From Actinomycetota bacterium (GTDB lineage: Bacteria; Actinomycetota; Coriobacteriia; Anaerosomatales; UBA912): a DNA stretch of 37,901 nt. The notes beneath the pieces are model-generated. The model was given only the letters and a program-made list of their open reading frames with translations, did no database searches and had not been told where the DNA came from. The stretch lies in assembly GCA_023488435.1 (NCBI GenBank), contig JAMDCK010000020.1, positions 1-37,901 of the forward strand, read 5' to 3'. Made by a program: the position numbers and the translations under genes. Positions 24,696 to 32,247 of this stretch are shown piece after piece. How positions within the stretch are numbered: position 1 is the stretch's first letter; each line of letters begins with the position of its first letter.

Positions 24696-27065
24696 ATGAC
24701 ACCCTCGGCTAGCGACCCTACGATCCTGGTGATCTTCGGAACCACGGGGGATTTGATGGGACGCAAGATCACCCCGGCGCTCTACTACCTTGCCAGCAAA
24801 GACGCCCTACCCGAACGCTTCCAAGTAGTGGGGCACTCGCGTCGGGCCTGGTCCGATGAGGACCTGCGCGGTCATGTGCGGTCGATCCTCAAGCACAGTC
24901 AGATTGCCTCGGCAGACGACCCCGCGCCGGCTGAGGGGTTCCTCGACATGTTCACCTACTCGGTGGGCGAATTCAACGACACGCAAGGGTACCGCGGACT
25001 CGCCGAACACCTCGCGAGAATCGACGAGGAGTGGGGCGTCTGCGCGAACAAGCTCTTCTACCTGGCTGTCCCGCCCGAGCACTACGCCACGATCCTCAAG
25101 CATCTCGCCGAAGGGGGACTCACCGGAACGTGCGGTCAGGGTGGCGGTTGGACGAGGGTGCTGGTGGAGAAGCCGTTCGGGCACGATGCAGAGACTTCGG
25201 CGATGCTCGACGAGACGCTGGGCGAGCTTTTTGCCGAGGAGCAGATATATCGCATCGATCACTACCTCGCCAAGGAGATGCTGCAAGGCATCCTGAACTT
25301 CCGGTTCGCGAACAACCTGTTGGAGACGAGCTGGGATCGCTCCGCAATCGAGTCCATCGAGGTCGTACTGCACGAGACGCTGGGCGTCGAGCATCGCGGG
25401 TGGTTCTACGACGGGGTCGGAGCACTGCGCGATGTTGGGCAGAATCATCTGCTACAGATGCTGGCGCTAATCACGATGGAGCAGCCGGAGTCCTGTACCG
25501 CCGCTGCAATTCGTGACTCTCGCGCAAAGGCGGTGCGCGATGTGTTGCGCCCGATGACGGTCGAGCAGGTGGCCCTGAACACCTACCGCGCGCAGTACGA
25601 CGGGTACAAACAGATTGAGGGAGTGGATTGCTTCAGCGAGACGGAGACGTTCTTCCGGCTTCGCACCACGATGCGCGGTTCCCGCTGGGCGGGCGTGCCG
25701 GTCGTCTTCGAGAGCGGCAAGCGCCTCGCCGAAGTGCGCAAGGAGATAGTAGTCACCTTCCGCCATCCCGATCCTTGCATCTGCGACGAGGACTCCCACC
25801 ACAAGAACCAGGTGATATTCACGCTGGATCCATCGGACACGATAAAGATCGTCTTCTGGGCCAAGAAGCCCGGCTTCGATCGCGAAGTCGAGCGGCGAGA
25901 GTTCACTTTCTTCCTCTACGAGAAGGAAGCCAAGATCCAGTACGTCGAGGAGTACGCGAAGTTGCTGCTAGACGCTATCCGTGGGGACCAGACGCTGTTC
26001 CTCTCCACGGATGAGACGCTCGCGATGTGGGAGTTCGTCGACCCGATCACGCGAGCGTGGGCCGACGAGGTCACGCCTCTGCACACTTACCCGCCGGATA
26101 CGCTGCGTGCGCCCGAGCAAGCCATCGAGGCGCTGGCGGCAACGCCGAAGTGCGGACAAGTCGGCGTGGTCGGGCTGGGCAAGATGGGTGCGGGCCTCGC
26201 ACTCAACCTGCTCGATCACGGCTGGTGCGTGACCGGTTACAACCGTACCGCCGAGAAGGCGCTGGCCCTGGAACCCGCCGGTCTGGTCGCGGCTGCCTCA
26301 CTGGCCGAGCTCGTTGAGACGCTGCCTCGGCCTCGGGCCGTCTGGGTCATGCTCACGGCCGGCGCCGCAGTGGATGGCGTGCTCTTCGGCGGGGTTGACG
26401 GGCAACCGGCGCTCATCGACCTGCTCGAGGAAGGCGATGTAGTAATCGACGGCGGCAACTCGTACTTCAAGGACGCTGCCGTCCGAGCCGAGCGACTAGC
26501 CGAGCGCGGGATACGCTTCCTGGATTGCGGAACCAGCGGCGGACCTGGCGGCGCCCGTAACGGCGCGTGCCTCATGATCGGCGGCAGGCGCGAGGACTTC
26601 GAGGGACTGGAGCCGATGTTCGCCGACGTCGCGCGCATCGACGGGTACCGGTTCTTCGAGGGCCATGGCGCGGGCCACTTCGTGAAAATGGTGCACAACG
26701 GCATCGAGTACGGCATGATGCAAGCGATCGCCGAGGGATTCCAGTTGATGCGCGCCTCGGACTTCGAGCTCGATCTGTCGCAGGTCGCCGAGGTCTACCA
26801 GCGTGGCAGCGTCATCGAGTCGCGGCTCATCGGCTGGCTGCAAGACGCCTTCGTGGAGCTGGGAGATTCGCTTGACGGAGTCAGCGGCATCGTGCGGCAT
26901 ACCGGCGAGGCCGAGTGGACCGTCCGCACCGCCGAGGAGATGGGGCTCGAAGCGCGAATCATCGCTGGAGCGCTGGAGTTCCGGGTCGAGTCGGAGCGCA
27001 ATCCGAGCTACGCTGGGCAGGTACTCAGCGCGCTTCGCAACCGCTTCGGCGGGCACGCGATGTAG
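24696..27065 (+). CDS. Glucose-6-phosphate dehydrogenase – 6-phosphogluconate dehydrogenase fusion
   Basis: One 789-residue frame contains two oxidative pentose-phosphate enzymes. Residues 1 to about 475 are glucose-6-phosphate dehydrogenase (Zwf), with the nucleotide motif FGTTGDLMGRK near 14-24, VEKPFGHD, and the catalytic RIDHYLAKEM near 186-195. Residues from about 487 to the end are a short-type decarboxylating 6-phosphogluconate dehydrogenase (Gnd), with VGLGKMGAG, YNRT (suggesting NADP), the substrate loop GTSGGPGGARNG and the catalytic Lys/Asn in FVKMVHNG. The linker is only about 12 residues. The 6-phosphogluconolactonase between these steps is absent, so lactone opening must be spontaneous or encoded elsewhere. 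The ATG follows GAAGGGG. No repeat or frameshift marks the join. Product: ribulose 5-phosphate, CO2 and two reduced cofactors. Confidence 0.95.
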   Translation: MTPSASDPTILVIFGTTGDLMGRKITPALYYLASKDALPERFQVVGHSRRAWSDEDLRGHVRSILKHSQIASADDPAPAEGFLDMFTYSVGEFNDTQGYRGLAEHLARIDEEWGVCANKLFYLAVPPEHYATILKHLAEGGLTGTCGQGGGWTRVLVEKPFGHDAETSAMLDETLGELFAEEQIYRIDHYLAKEMLQGILNFRFANNLLETSWDRSAIESIEVVLHETLGVEHRGWFYDGVGALRDVGQNHLLQMLALITMEQPESCTAAAIRDSRAKAVRDVLRPMTVEQVALNTYRAQYDGYKQIEGVDCFSETETFFRLRTTMRGSRWAGVPVVFESGKRLAEVRKEIVVTFRHPDPCICDEDSHHKNQVIFTLDPSDTIKIVFWAKKPGFDREVERREFTFFLYEKEAKIQYVEEYAKLLLDAIRGDQTLFLSTDETLAMWEFVDPITRAWADEVTPLHTYPPDTLRAPEQAIEALAATPKCGQVGVVGLGKMGAGLALNLLDHGWCVTGYNRTAEKALALEPAGLVAAASLAELVETLPRPRAVWVMLTAGAAVDGVLFGGVDGQPALIDLLEEGDVVIDGGNSYFKDAAVRAERLAERGIRFLDCGTSGGPGGARNGACLMIGGRREDFEGLEPMFADVARIDGYRFFEGHGAGHFVKMVHNGIEYGMMQAIAEGFQLMRASDFELDLSQVAEVYQRGSVIESRLIGWLQDAFVELGDSLDGVSGIVRHTGEAEWTVRTAEEMGLEARIIAGALEFRVESERNPSYAGQVLSALRNRFGGHAM

Positions 27066-27070
27066 CTTTG

Positions 27071-27147
27071 TGGTGCGCCCTGAGAGATTCGAACTCCCGA
27101 CCTTCTGATTCGTAGTCAGACGCTCTATCCGGCTGAGCTAAGGGCGC
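27071..27147 (-). tRNA. tRNA-Arg (anticodon ACG)
   Basis: A complete 77-base tRNA with encoded CCA. The acceptor stem GCGCCCT/AGGGCGC is perfect. The anticodon arm TCTGA-CTACGAA-TCAGA gives ACG, and the T-arm contains GGTTCGAATC-type sequence (GTTCGAATC). A34 should be edited to inosine by TadA, encoded about 1 kb away, so that it can read CGU, CGC and CGA. It lies 55 bases after tRNA-Ser(GCT) in the same direction and is likely processed from the same transcript. Confidence 0.97.
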
Positions 27148-27202
27148 GCTTGCCCGATGTGGGCTTGGTAATCCTGCCATTCGCAGGCGGTTTTAGTCAA
27201 GT

Positions 27203-27295
27203 GGCGGAGAGTGAGGGATTCGAACCCTCGAAGAGGCTATAAACCCCTTACTCGCTTAGCAGGCGAGCGCCTTCAGCCGACTCGGCCAACTCTCC
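27203..27295 (-). tRNA. tRNA-Ser (anticodon GCT)
   Basis: A class II tRNA of 93 bases with encoded CCA and discriminator G. The acceptor stem GGAGAGT pairs with ACTCTCC. The anticodon arm CTCGC-CTGCTAA-GCGAG gives GCT (reads AGC and AGU). A long variable arm and GGTTCGAATCC T-arm are present. It is charged by the SerS encoded upstream. It is the first of two tRNAs in a minus-strand pair with tRNA-Arg. Confidence 0.97.
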
Positions 27296-27327
27296 GTACA
27301 GCGCCGACAAGGCGGCGAAGCGTCGAT

Positions 27328-27333
27328 ATTGTA
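27328..27333 (-). promoter_or_regulatory. Putative -10 element for the tRNA-Ser/tRNA-Arg pair
   Basis: On the minus strand TACAAT matches the -10 consensus at five of six positions and lies about 32 bases before the tRNA-Ser 5' end. The -35 region (around CCGATG) is poor. A start near 27321 would give a short leader removed by RNase P. Confidence 0.38.
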
Positions 27334-27361
27334 GCATGTTGCAGCCACGTCATCGGAAGTC

Positions 27362-27383
27362 GGTTCGAATCGATTCTCGAACC
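27362..27383 (-). terminator. Hairpin downstream of the mgtE-like gene (weak)
   Basis: GGTTCGA (27362-27368) and TCGAACC (27377-27383) form a perfect seven-base-pair stem about 20 bases after the stop of the minus-strand MgtE-like gene. The centre also contains the palindrome GAATCGATTC. No U-tract follows, so intrinsic termination is doubtful. Confidence 0.25.
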
Positions 27384-27403
27384 TGCCGAAGGGGCGGGTC
27401 GCA

Positions 27404-27961
27404 TCACAAGCGGAACAGCATCGTTGCCGCGACTGCGAAATACACCAGCAGGCTCAGGTTGTCGGTCAAGGCGGTGGTGAGCTCGTCGGTGCCGACCGCC
27501 GGATCTCGGCGCAGCAGGGAGAAGATCACCGGCATCATCATCCCGATGACCACCGCCATCAGCCCGTTGATGACCAGAGTGCTCCCGACCACGACAGCCA
27601 ACTCGATATCCCTGAACCACAAGTAGGCGAACAGACCCAGCGCCGCGCCGGCGATCGCGCCCAACGACAGCCCGACGAGGATCTCCTTGAGGAGGATGCG
27701 GGACAGCTTGAGGCGACCCAGCGCGAGCTCCCGGACGAAAAGCGCCACCGTCTCGGTGCCGATCGCGCCACTCATGTACACGATCACCGGGATGAACAGC
27801 ACGAGTTCGACCTTCGCCGAGAAAGCCTCCTCGTACGCCTGGCCGATGAAGATCATGACGATTCCCGCGGCGACCGCCAACAGAATCCACGGCGCCCGGC
27901 GCCTGACCTCGCTACCGAAGTGGGCTTGAGCGATGTTCAGCTCGGCCTTTGGTTCTTGCAT
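27404..27961 (-). CDS. MgtE-type divalent cation transporter, membrane domain only
   Basis: A 185-residue polytopic protein matching the C-terminal membrane domain of MgtE/SLC41 magnesium channels. It has about five helices: RRAPWILLAVAAGIVMIFIG, the segment FIPVIVYMSGAIGTETVALFVRELALG, and RRDPAVGTDELTTALTDNLSLLVYF, whose acidic residues line the ion path in MgtE. The usual cytosolic N domain and paired CBS domains that gate full-length MgtE (about 450 residues) are missing. The ATG has its own GGGAG site six bases upstream, so this looks like a natural stand-alone form rather than a fragment. It would probably dimerise. It lies 36 bases after tRNA-Ser(TGA) in the same direction. Magnesium is the likely ion, by family. 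Confidence 0.88.
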   Translation of the reverse strand: MQEPKAELNIAQAHFGSEVRRRAPWILLAVAAGIVMIFIGQAYEEAFSAKVELVLFIPVIVYMSGAIGTETVALFVRELALGRLKLSRILLKEILVGLSLGAIAGAALGLFAYLWFRDIELAVVVGSTLVINGLMAVVIGMMMPVIFSLLRRDPAVGTDELTTALTDNLSLLVYFAVAATMLFRL

Positions 27962-27997
27962 CGCGGCTCCCGTGTCACGTCCTCAGTGCCATGCGGC

Positions 27998-28085
27998 TGG
28001 CGGAGGGGGTGGGATTCGAACCCACGGACCCTTGCGGGTCAACGGTTTTCAAGACCGTCGCAATCGTCCACTCTGCCACCCCTCC
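27998..28085 (-). tRNA. tRNA-Ser (anticodon TGA)
   Basis: A class II tRNA of 88 bases with encoded CCA and discriminator G. The acceptor stem GGAGGGG pairs with CCCCTCC. The anticodon arm ACGGT-CTTGAAA-ACCGT gives TGA (reads UCA, UCG, and by wobble UCU). A long variable arm GACCCGCAAGGGTC and GGTTCGAATCC T-arm are present. It is divergent from tadA. Confidence 0.97.
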
Positions 28086-28140
28086 GCGAGATGACTTGAC
28101 GCGATGAGCAGTCTATCATGCCATTCTAGTCAGAATCGAG

Positions 28141-28635
28141 ATGAAGGCGGCATTGCGCTTGAAGCACTCCGACGAACACTACATGGACCTGGCCCTCGAG
28201 CAGGCGGGTCAGGCTGCGCTTGCCGATGAGGTGCCTGTGGGCGCGGTCGTCGTCTGCGATGGCGAGGTCGTTTCGGCAGCTTATAACCGCCGAGAGAGCG
28301 ACCACGACCCCGCGGGACACGCCGAACTGCTGGCGATCCGTGAGGCATCGGCGCGACTCGGGCGCTGGCGCTTGTCGGATTGCACGGTCTACGTCACGCT
28401 CGAGCCATGCCCGATGTGCGCCGGCCTCATGCACCAGGCACGCATCGCACGCTGCGTTTTCGGTGCGCCGGACCCGAAGTCGGGTGCGCTGGGGACCCTG
28501 TATGCACTCCACGAAGACGAGCGGCTCAACCATCGGTTCGAGGTGACCTCCGGGGTCCGCGAGCAGGAGAGCGCGGCGCTGCTACGGGCGTTCTTCGGCA
28601 GACGGCGGGGGAAAGGTCATCGTCCGTTGGGATGA
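28141..28635 (+). CDS. tadA: tRNA-specific adenosine deaminase
   Basis: A 164-residue zinc deaminase that converts A34 to inosine in tRNA-Arg(ACG). Zinc-site motifs are complete: HAEL (His60, Glu62 as proton shuttle) and PCPMC (Cys90, Cys93). VPVGAVVV and the C-terminal LLRAFFGRRR are typical. ATG 28141 is kept because the family normally has about 10-15 residues before HYMDLAL; the ribosome-binding site is weak. An ATG at 28183 would cut the first helix. The substrate tRNA gene lies about 1 kb upstream on the other strand. The gene ends 23 bases from the end of the convergent restriction endonuclease gene. Confidence 0.95.
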   Translation: MKAALRLKHSDEHYMDLALEQAGQAALADEVPVGAVVVCDGEVVSAAYNRRESDHDPAGHAELLAIREASARLGRWRLSDCTVYVTLEPCPMCAGLMHQARIARCVFGAPDPKSGALGTLYALHEDERLNHRFEVTSGVREQESAALLRAFFGRRRGKGHRPLG

Positions 28636-28658
28636 TGGGCCGGGGACGTGTGCTCCTA

Positions 28659-29360
28659 TCAGGCTAGAATCTCTGCTACGCGTCCGCGTATCGATGTTTC
28701 GAACTTTACCCAAGAGAGATCACGGGCTGGTTCCTGAATACCCTCTACGGTACCTTCCCCGTTGCCAGTAACGAACCACGCCGCGTTGTATAAGCGTTGC
28801 AGGACTAGTCGCCGGCACATGAGGATCGCCCGGTCTTGGTACGAGGAGTCGCTGAACTCCGGATCCACTGGGAAATGCGTTTGGCGTACTCTCACGGGGG
28901 ATCGCGAAGAAGGCTCATCCTGCATGAGAAAAACGTATCCCAGCCATGGAGGTTTTACTCCCAATAGTCCCTTTTCGGCGGCCTCCAGAAGATCAGTGGC
29001 ATTTCCCAGCGCCTCCTCGGCGCGATTGTTCATGTTGTTGCCATAGCTGCCTAGAATAGACTTGAACTCCACAGCTACAACCACAGTCCCGTCGTGGACA
29101 GCGACAACATCCCACTTCTTCTCTGGCCTGTAGTATCCAGGCAGTTCCACACCGCGATCCTTGTGGACACTGGACTGCGGCAATCCCGCATCGACAAGGA
29201 CTTTTTCTATAAGTTGAGCTAAGGAATCAAGGTGTTTTCCGCTTGTCACTCCCGCGCGCAAACCGGGATCCGTGCTTCCTCGCATGAGTGCCCTATTCGC
29301 GGCATCCGTTCGCATTTTCCAGCAACTAGCCGCTGCCTCGCGATAATCCTCTAAGGGCAC
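28659..29360 (-). CDS. XhoI/PaeR7I-family type II restriction endonuclease
   Basis: A 233-residue endonuclease close in size to PaeR7I. The family segment FKSILGSYGNNMNNRAEEAL is well conserved. The PD-(D/E)xK active site appears as Asp84 in KKWDVV with Glu98 and Lys100 in VEFKS. PaeR7I and XhoI cut CTCGAG; the same specificity is inferred, not shown. GTG 29360 follows the methyltransferase stop by eight bases, with AGGAG overlapping that stop, so the pair is one operon with the methyltransferase first. The gene looks intact although the methyltransferase reading frame is broken. CTCGAG is common in this window (for example 853, 2006, 5721, 5748), so loss of methylation would be lethal if the nuclease is active. 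Confidence 0.88.
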   Translation of the reverse strand: MPLEDYREAAASCWKMRTDAANRALMRGSTDPGLRAGVTSGKHLDSLAQLIEKVLVDAGLPQSSVHKDRGVELPGYYRPEKKWDVVAVHDGTVVVAVEFKSILGSYGNNMNNRAEEALGNATDLLEAAEKGLLGVKPPWLGYVFLMQDEPSSRSPVRVRQTHFPVDPEFSDSSYQDRAILMCRRLVLQRLYNAAWFVTGNGEGTVEGIQEPARDLSWVKFETSIRGRVAEILA

Positions 29361-29368
29361 GGTGTCTC

Positions 29369-31353
29369 CTAGTCCGGGATTCTATCAATCCCATAAGCCA
29401 GTAGGGCTGCAGCTGTGGCTGCTTCGACGTCGCGGTTGTTGAATGCATCTATAAGAGCTGTTGCAACCTCCGCTGGGATGCCGGCCGGATCTGGAACTCT
29501 GATCCGTCTGAGGTACTGAGCTTGGAATCTTAGCGTTCCGCCCCGCATTCGTACCGCATATGAAGCGATGAAGAACTCAGCGACACGCGACAGTAGCAAG
29601 CCGCCAAGGACCCGAACGTCCCAGCTACCGGGCTCAATCCAATAGAGATTGTGGTGTGGGTAGTACGCGCCTTCGTCAAGAACTGGAGCGATGGTCGTCT
29701 TCATATCAGGAAGAAGCAGCTTGTGCTTGCGCTGAAGATCAGGGTTCACCTTGTCGATCGTTCTGTACCAGGCCCCATTGCTCTTCTTGGCTACGTGGCG
29801 ACTTCGGAGTTGTTCCGAATGCGTGGTCAGGTATGCTGCCAACCTAGGGTAGCCTTCTAAGCTGACGAGAGAGCCTTGCGTGTCCCAAGGATTCACCAAC
29901 CAGCTCCCCTGCCAGACAACTCGCCCGCTGGAGATATCTGTAGTTTTCAACAGCGGCAGCAGACGGCTTTCTTCCACGAGTGATGCGTCGTCCGTAACGA
30001 ACACAGCATCGGCACCTGTTGCGATGCCGATTCCAACCCTGGCACCCGTGTTCTCAAGAAGAGGCAGCCGGTCTTCTAAGTCTCGCAGGAAGGCAATCCT
30101 CTCGGGCGATCCGGTCGGCCATGAAGTTTCGGTTCGAAACCAGTCTTCGAGGACCGCTGCCGAGAAATCCCGATCCCGTACTGATCCGGAGCCATTAGCG
30201 GCCCATTGCTCCAGTCGGGTCGAGGCCTCCCCATTGAAAGTTTGGTGCGCGACTGCATACCGCACAGGCCCTTGGGTGCCACGGCCGATGAGAGTCACGG
30301 CAGGATAGGCACTCACTTCTTCAGCAAAAGCGTCCACGCCGTGCATCTCGTACACCGCGCGGACGTCGTAGTCTTCGGGATGCCGATTCCAACCCTGGCA
30401 CCCGTGTTCTCAAGAAGAGGCAGCCGGTCTTCTAAGTCTCGCAGGAAGGCAATCCTCTCGGGCGATCCGGTCGGCCATGAAGTTTCGGTTCGAAACCAGT
30501 CTTCGAGGACCGCTGCCGAGAAATCCCGATCCCGTACTGATCCGGAGCCATTAGCGGCCCATTGCTCCAGTCGGGTCGAGGCCTCCCCATTGAAAGTTTG
30601 GTGCGCGACTGCATACCGCACAGGCCCTTGGGTGCCACGGCCGATGAGAGTCACGGCAGGATAGGCACTCACTTCTTCAGCAAAAGCGTCCACGCCGTGC
30701 ATCTCGTACACCGCGCGGACGTCGTAGTCTTCGGAAACCATTTGTCGCAGACGCTTCCCGTAGGCGTTGCGCATCCATCGATCGGCGCAGATGAAACAGA
30801 GTACCCCGTTCGGCTTGAGTGAGCGAAGACCGATCTCGTAAAAGGCGACATAGATGTCGCTGCCATCGGTCATCGTGTGACATTTCTCGACGTATGCCGA
30901 TCGTAGGTCGCGGGGAATCGACTCAGCCCTGATGTAAGGTGGATTGCCGACCACTAAGTCTGCGTTTTCGTTCTCTGAGCCTCTAAGTAGATAGTCTTCA
31001 CATGAGACCCAGCACTCGGCGAGTTCAGCGGCCGTTCGTTCGGTCCATCCGTCTTCAAGCAGCCAGCGGGTTACCCCCATCCTGCATGTTGCCACATGTT
31101 CCGGCTGCAAATCGAACGCCCGGATGGCCGGTCGTGCATCCAGGATGTCTATGCCCCAAGTCCTGCATGACTTGGACAGCCGTTCGACAATCGGCAGGAG
31201 AAAAGCCCCATCTCCGCACGAAGGCTCCACCACGACACGCTGTGCCAGGTTCTCGTCTGGCGTATAGCCACAGAGATCCAGCATGAAGTCGACCATCCAT
31301 GGCTTCGTAAAGACAGCCCCATGTTCTTTGACACGCTCCAACGATGCCTCCAT
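29369..31353 (-). pseudogene. Type II N6-adenine DNA methyltransferase (PaeR7I/XhoI type), frame broken by a tandem duplication
   Basis: The cognate methyltransferase. The N-terminal part (frame 30313-31353) has the SAM motif VVEPSCGDGAFLLP (about 41-54) and the catalytic NPPY at 137-140. The C-terminal part (frame 29369-30355) holds the target-recognition region. An exact 356-bp tandem duplication (30023-30734) shifts the frame: after VGIGI the first frame reads into 21 unrelated residues and stops. Removing one copy joins the parts perfectly into 542 residues, close to M.PaeR7I length. As written, no full protein can be made. The likeliest explanations are an assembly duplication (gene really intact) or a very recent inactivation. 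It lies upstream of, and is co-directional with, the endonuclease gene. Confidence 0.88.
30023..30734. repeat. Exact 356-bp tandem duplication inside the methyltransferase gene
   Basis: Bases 30023-30378 and 30379-30734 are identical. The match ends exactly at the unit length on both sides, so the junction carries no microhomology. 356 is not a multiple of three, which breaks the reading frame. The pattern repeats that of the 191-bp duplication at 6511-6892 and is what an unmerged contig overlap would produce. Confidence 0.97.
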
Positions 31354-31365
31354 AACGTTACCCCC

Positions 31366-31393
31366 ATAATAGCCTGAACCGTCAGCCTGACAA
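31366..31393 (-). promoter_or_regulatory. Strong putative promoter of the restriction-modification operon with overlapping palindrome
   Basis: On the minus strand TTGTCA (31388-31393, 5/6 match), a 16-base spacer and TATTAT (31366-31371, 5/6 match) form a good sigma70-type promoter. Transcription would start near 31359, only about six bases before the methyltransferase ATG (31353), giving an almost leaderless mRNA. The palindrome GTCAG-C-CTGAC (31381-31391) overlaps the -35 element and could be an operator, for example for autoregulation by the methyltransferase. No separate controller protein gene is visible. Confidence 0.5.
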
Positions 31394-31640
31394 CGACTCA
31401 GAGTACCCAGCTGGTCGAAACCCGTTCTTCCTACTTTCTATCTTGGGCGACTATGGTGGGATGGAGGGGATGGCTTGTTGGCCCAGAGACCGTTTTCCCA
31501 CTCTCGCCACACACCGATTCGATGTGACGTTCGGCACATCAACCCTAAACATCTGCCCAGAAGTGCCGACATAGGCAGTAGAAGCACACTTTCGATGTCG
31601 ATAGGTCGACCGTGGCCGGATGTTAGGAGATCTGCAACAG
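31394..31640. other. Intergenic region upstream of two small genes
   Basis: About 250 bases between the divergent restriction-modification operon and the 127-residue membrane-protein gene. It contains CGGCAC (31532-31537) and GTGCCG (31563-31568) as inverted arms around a 25-base loop, and the ribosome-binding site AGGAG near 31625. No open reading frame with coding character, RNA gene or clear plus-strand promoter was recognised. Confidence 0.4.
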
Positions 31641-32024
31641 ATGGAACAGTGGGTCCTTGAACTGCCGACGTACTTCATAGGGATCGCCAGCCTGCTGGCC
31701 GCGGCGTTCCTCTTGGTGAACACGGTGCTTCTGCGCCGCGTCGCCAAAGGCGGTGCCATCGCCGAGAACATCAGCTTCCTGATCCTCGGGATAGCCTGCC
31801 TGGCCGCATCGGTCTTGTCGCGATGGATCGTGGAGCAGCTTTCGATATGGGCCGAGGTCCCGCAGCCCTGGCTTGCCTCCGATGGGCTGGTCTTGCTGGC
31901 GATGGTCTTCATGGGCCTGTACTTCTGGCGTGTGCGCAAGTCGCTGCAGGGCTACCTGACAGCGGCTCAGGAGTACGCGAAGGCCGGCGATGCGAACTCT
32001 GCCGAGGAGATGCAGGATGCCTAA
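31641..32024 (+). CDS. Small three-helix membrane protein of unknown function
   Basis: A 127-residue protein with about three membrane helices: YFIGIASLLAAAFLLVNTVLL, ISFLILGIACLAASVLSRWI and LVLLAMVFMGLYFWRV. A cytosolic helical tail (SLQGYLTAAQEYAKAGDANSAEEM) follows. ATG 31641 is preferred because AGGAG lies 11 bases upstream; an ATG at 31620 precedes that site. No family was recognised. Its stop overlaps the next gene by eight bases, so the pair is translationally coupled. Confidence 0.75.
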   Translation: MEQWVLELPTYFIGIASLLAAAFLLVNTVLLRRVAKGGAIAENISFLILGIACLAASVLSRWIVEQLSIWAEVPQPWLASDGLVLLAMVFMGLYFWRVRKSLQGYLTAAQEYAKAGDANSAEEMQDA

Positions 32025-32247
32025 CCTGCTCGCAGAGAGAGTCGAGGAGACGCTGCGCCCAGTGATCGGCACGGTGTTGGCGACGGTGTCTGTCGACGTG
32101 GAGTCCAAGCGCATCGGCAAGACCGTCGACACCCTTGAGCGGGCCGATCTCCCCGTAATCGCCGAGAACCTGACGACCGCGCTGCGTCTCGTAGTGGGTC
32201 AGGAGCTAGCCGAGGCCGCCGCCAAGAAGGTCCGCGAGATCGCGTGA
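32017..32247 (+). CDS. Small helical protein of unknown function
   Basis: A 76-residue, probably all-helical protein starting MPNLLAERVEETLRPVIG and ending AAAKKVREIA. It contains no cysteine and no membrane segment. ATG 32017 has GAGGAG in the end of the preceding gene, with which it overlaps by eight bases. Its 3' end overlaps the convergent ligD by 42 bases, a tail-to-tail antisense overlap. No known domain was recognised; pairing with the small membrane protein suggests they act together. Confidence 0.68.
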   Translation: MPNLLAERVEETLRPVIGTVLATVSVDVESKRIGKTVDTLERADLPVIAENLTTALRLVVGQELAEAAAKKVREIA

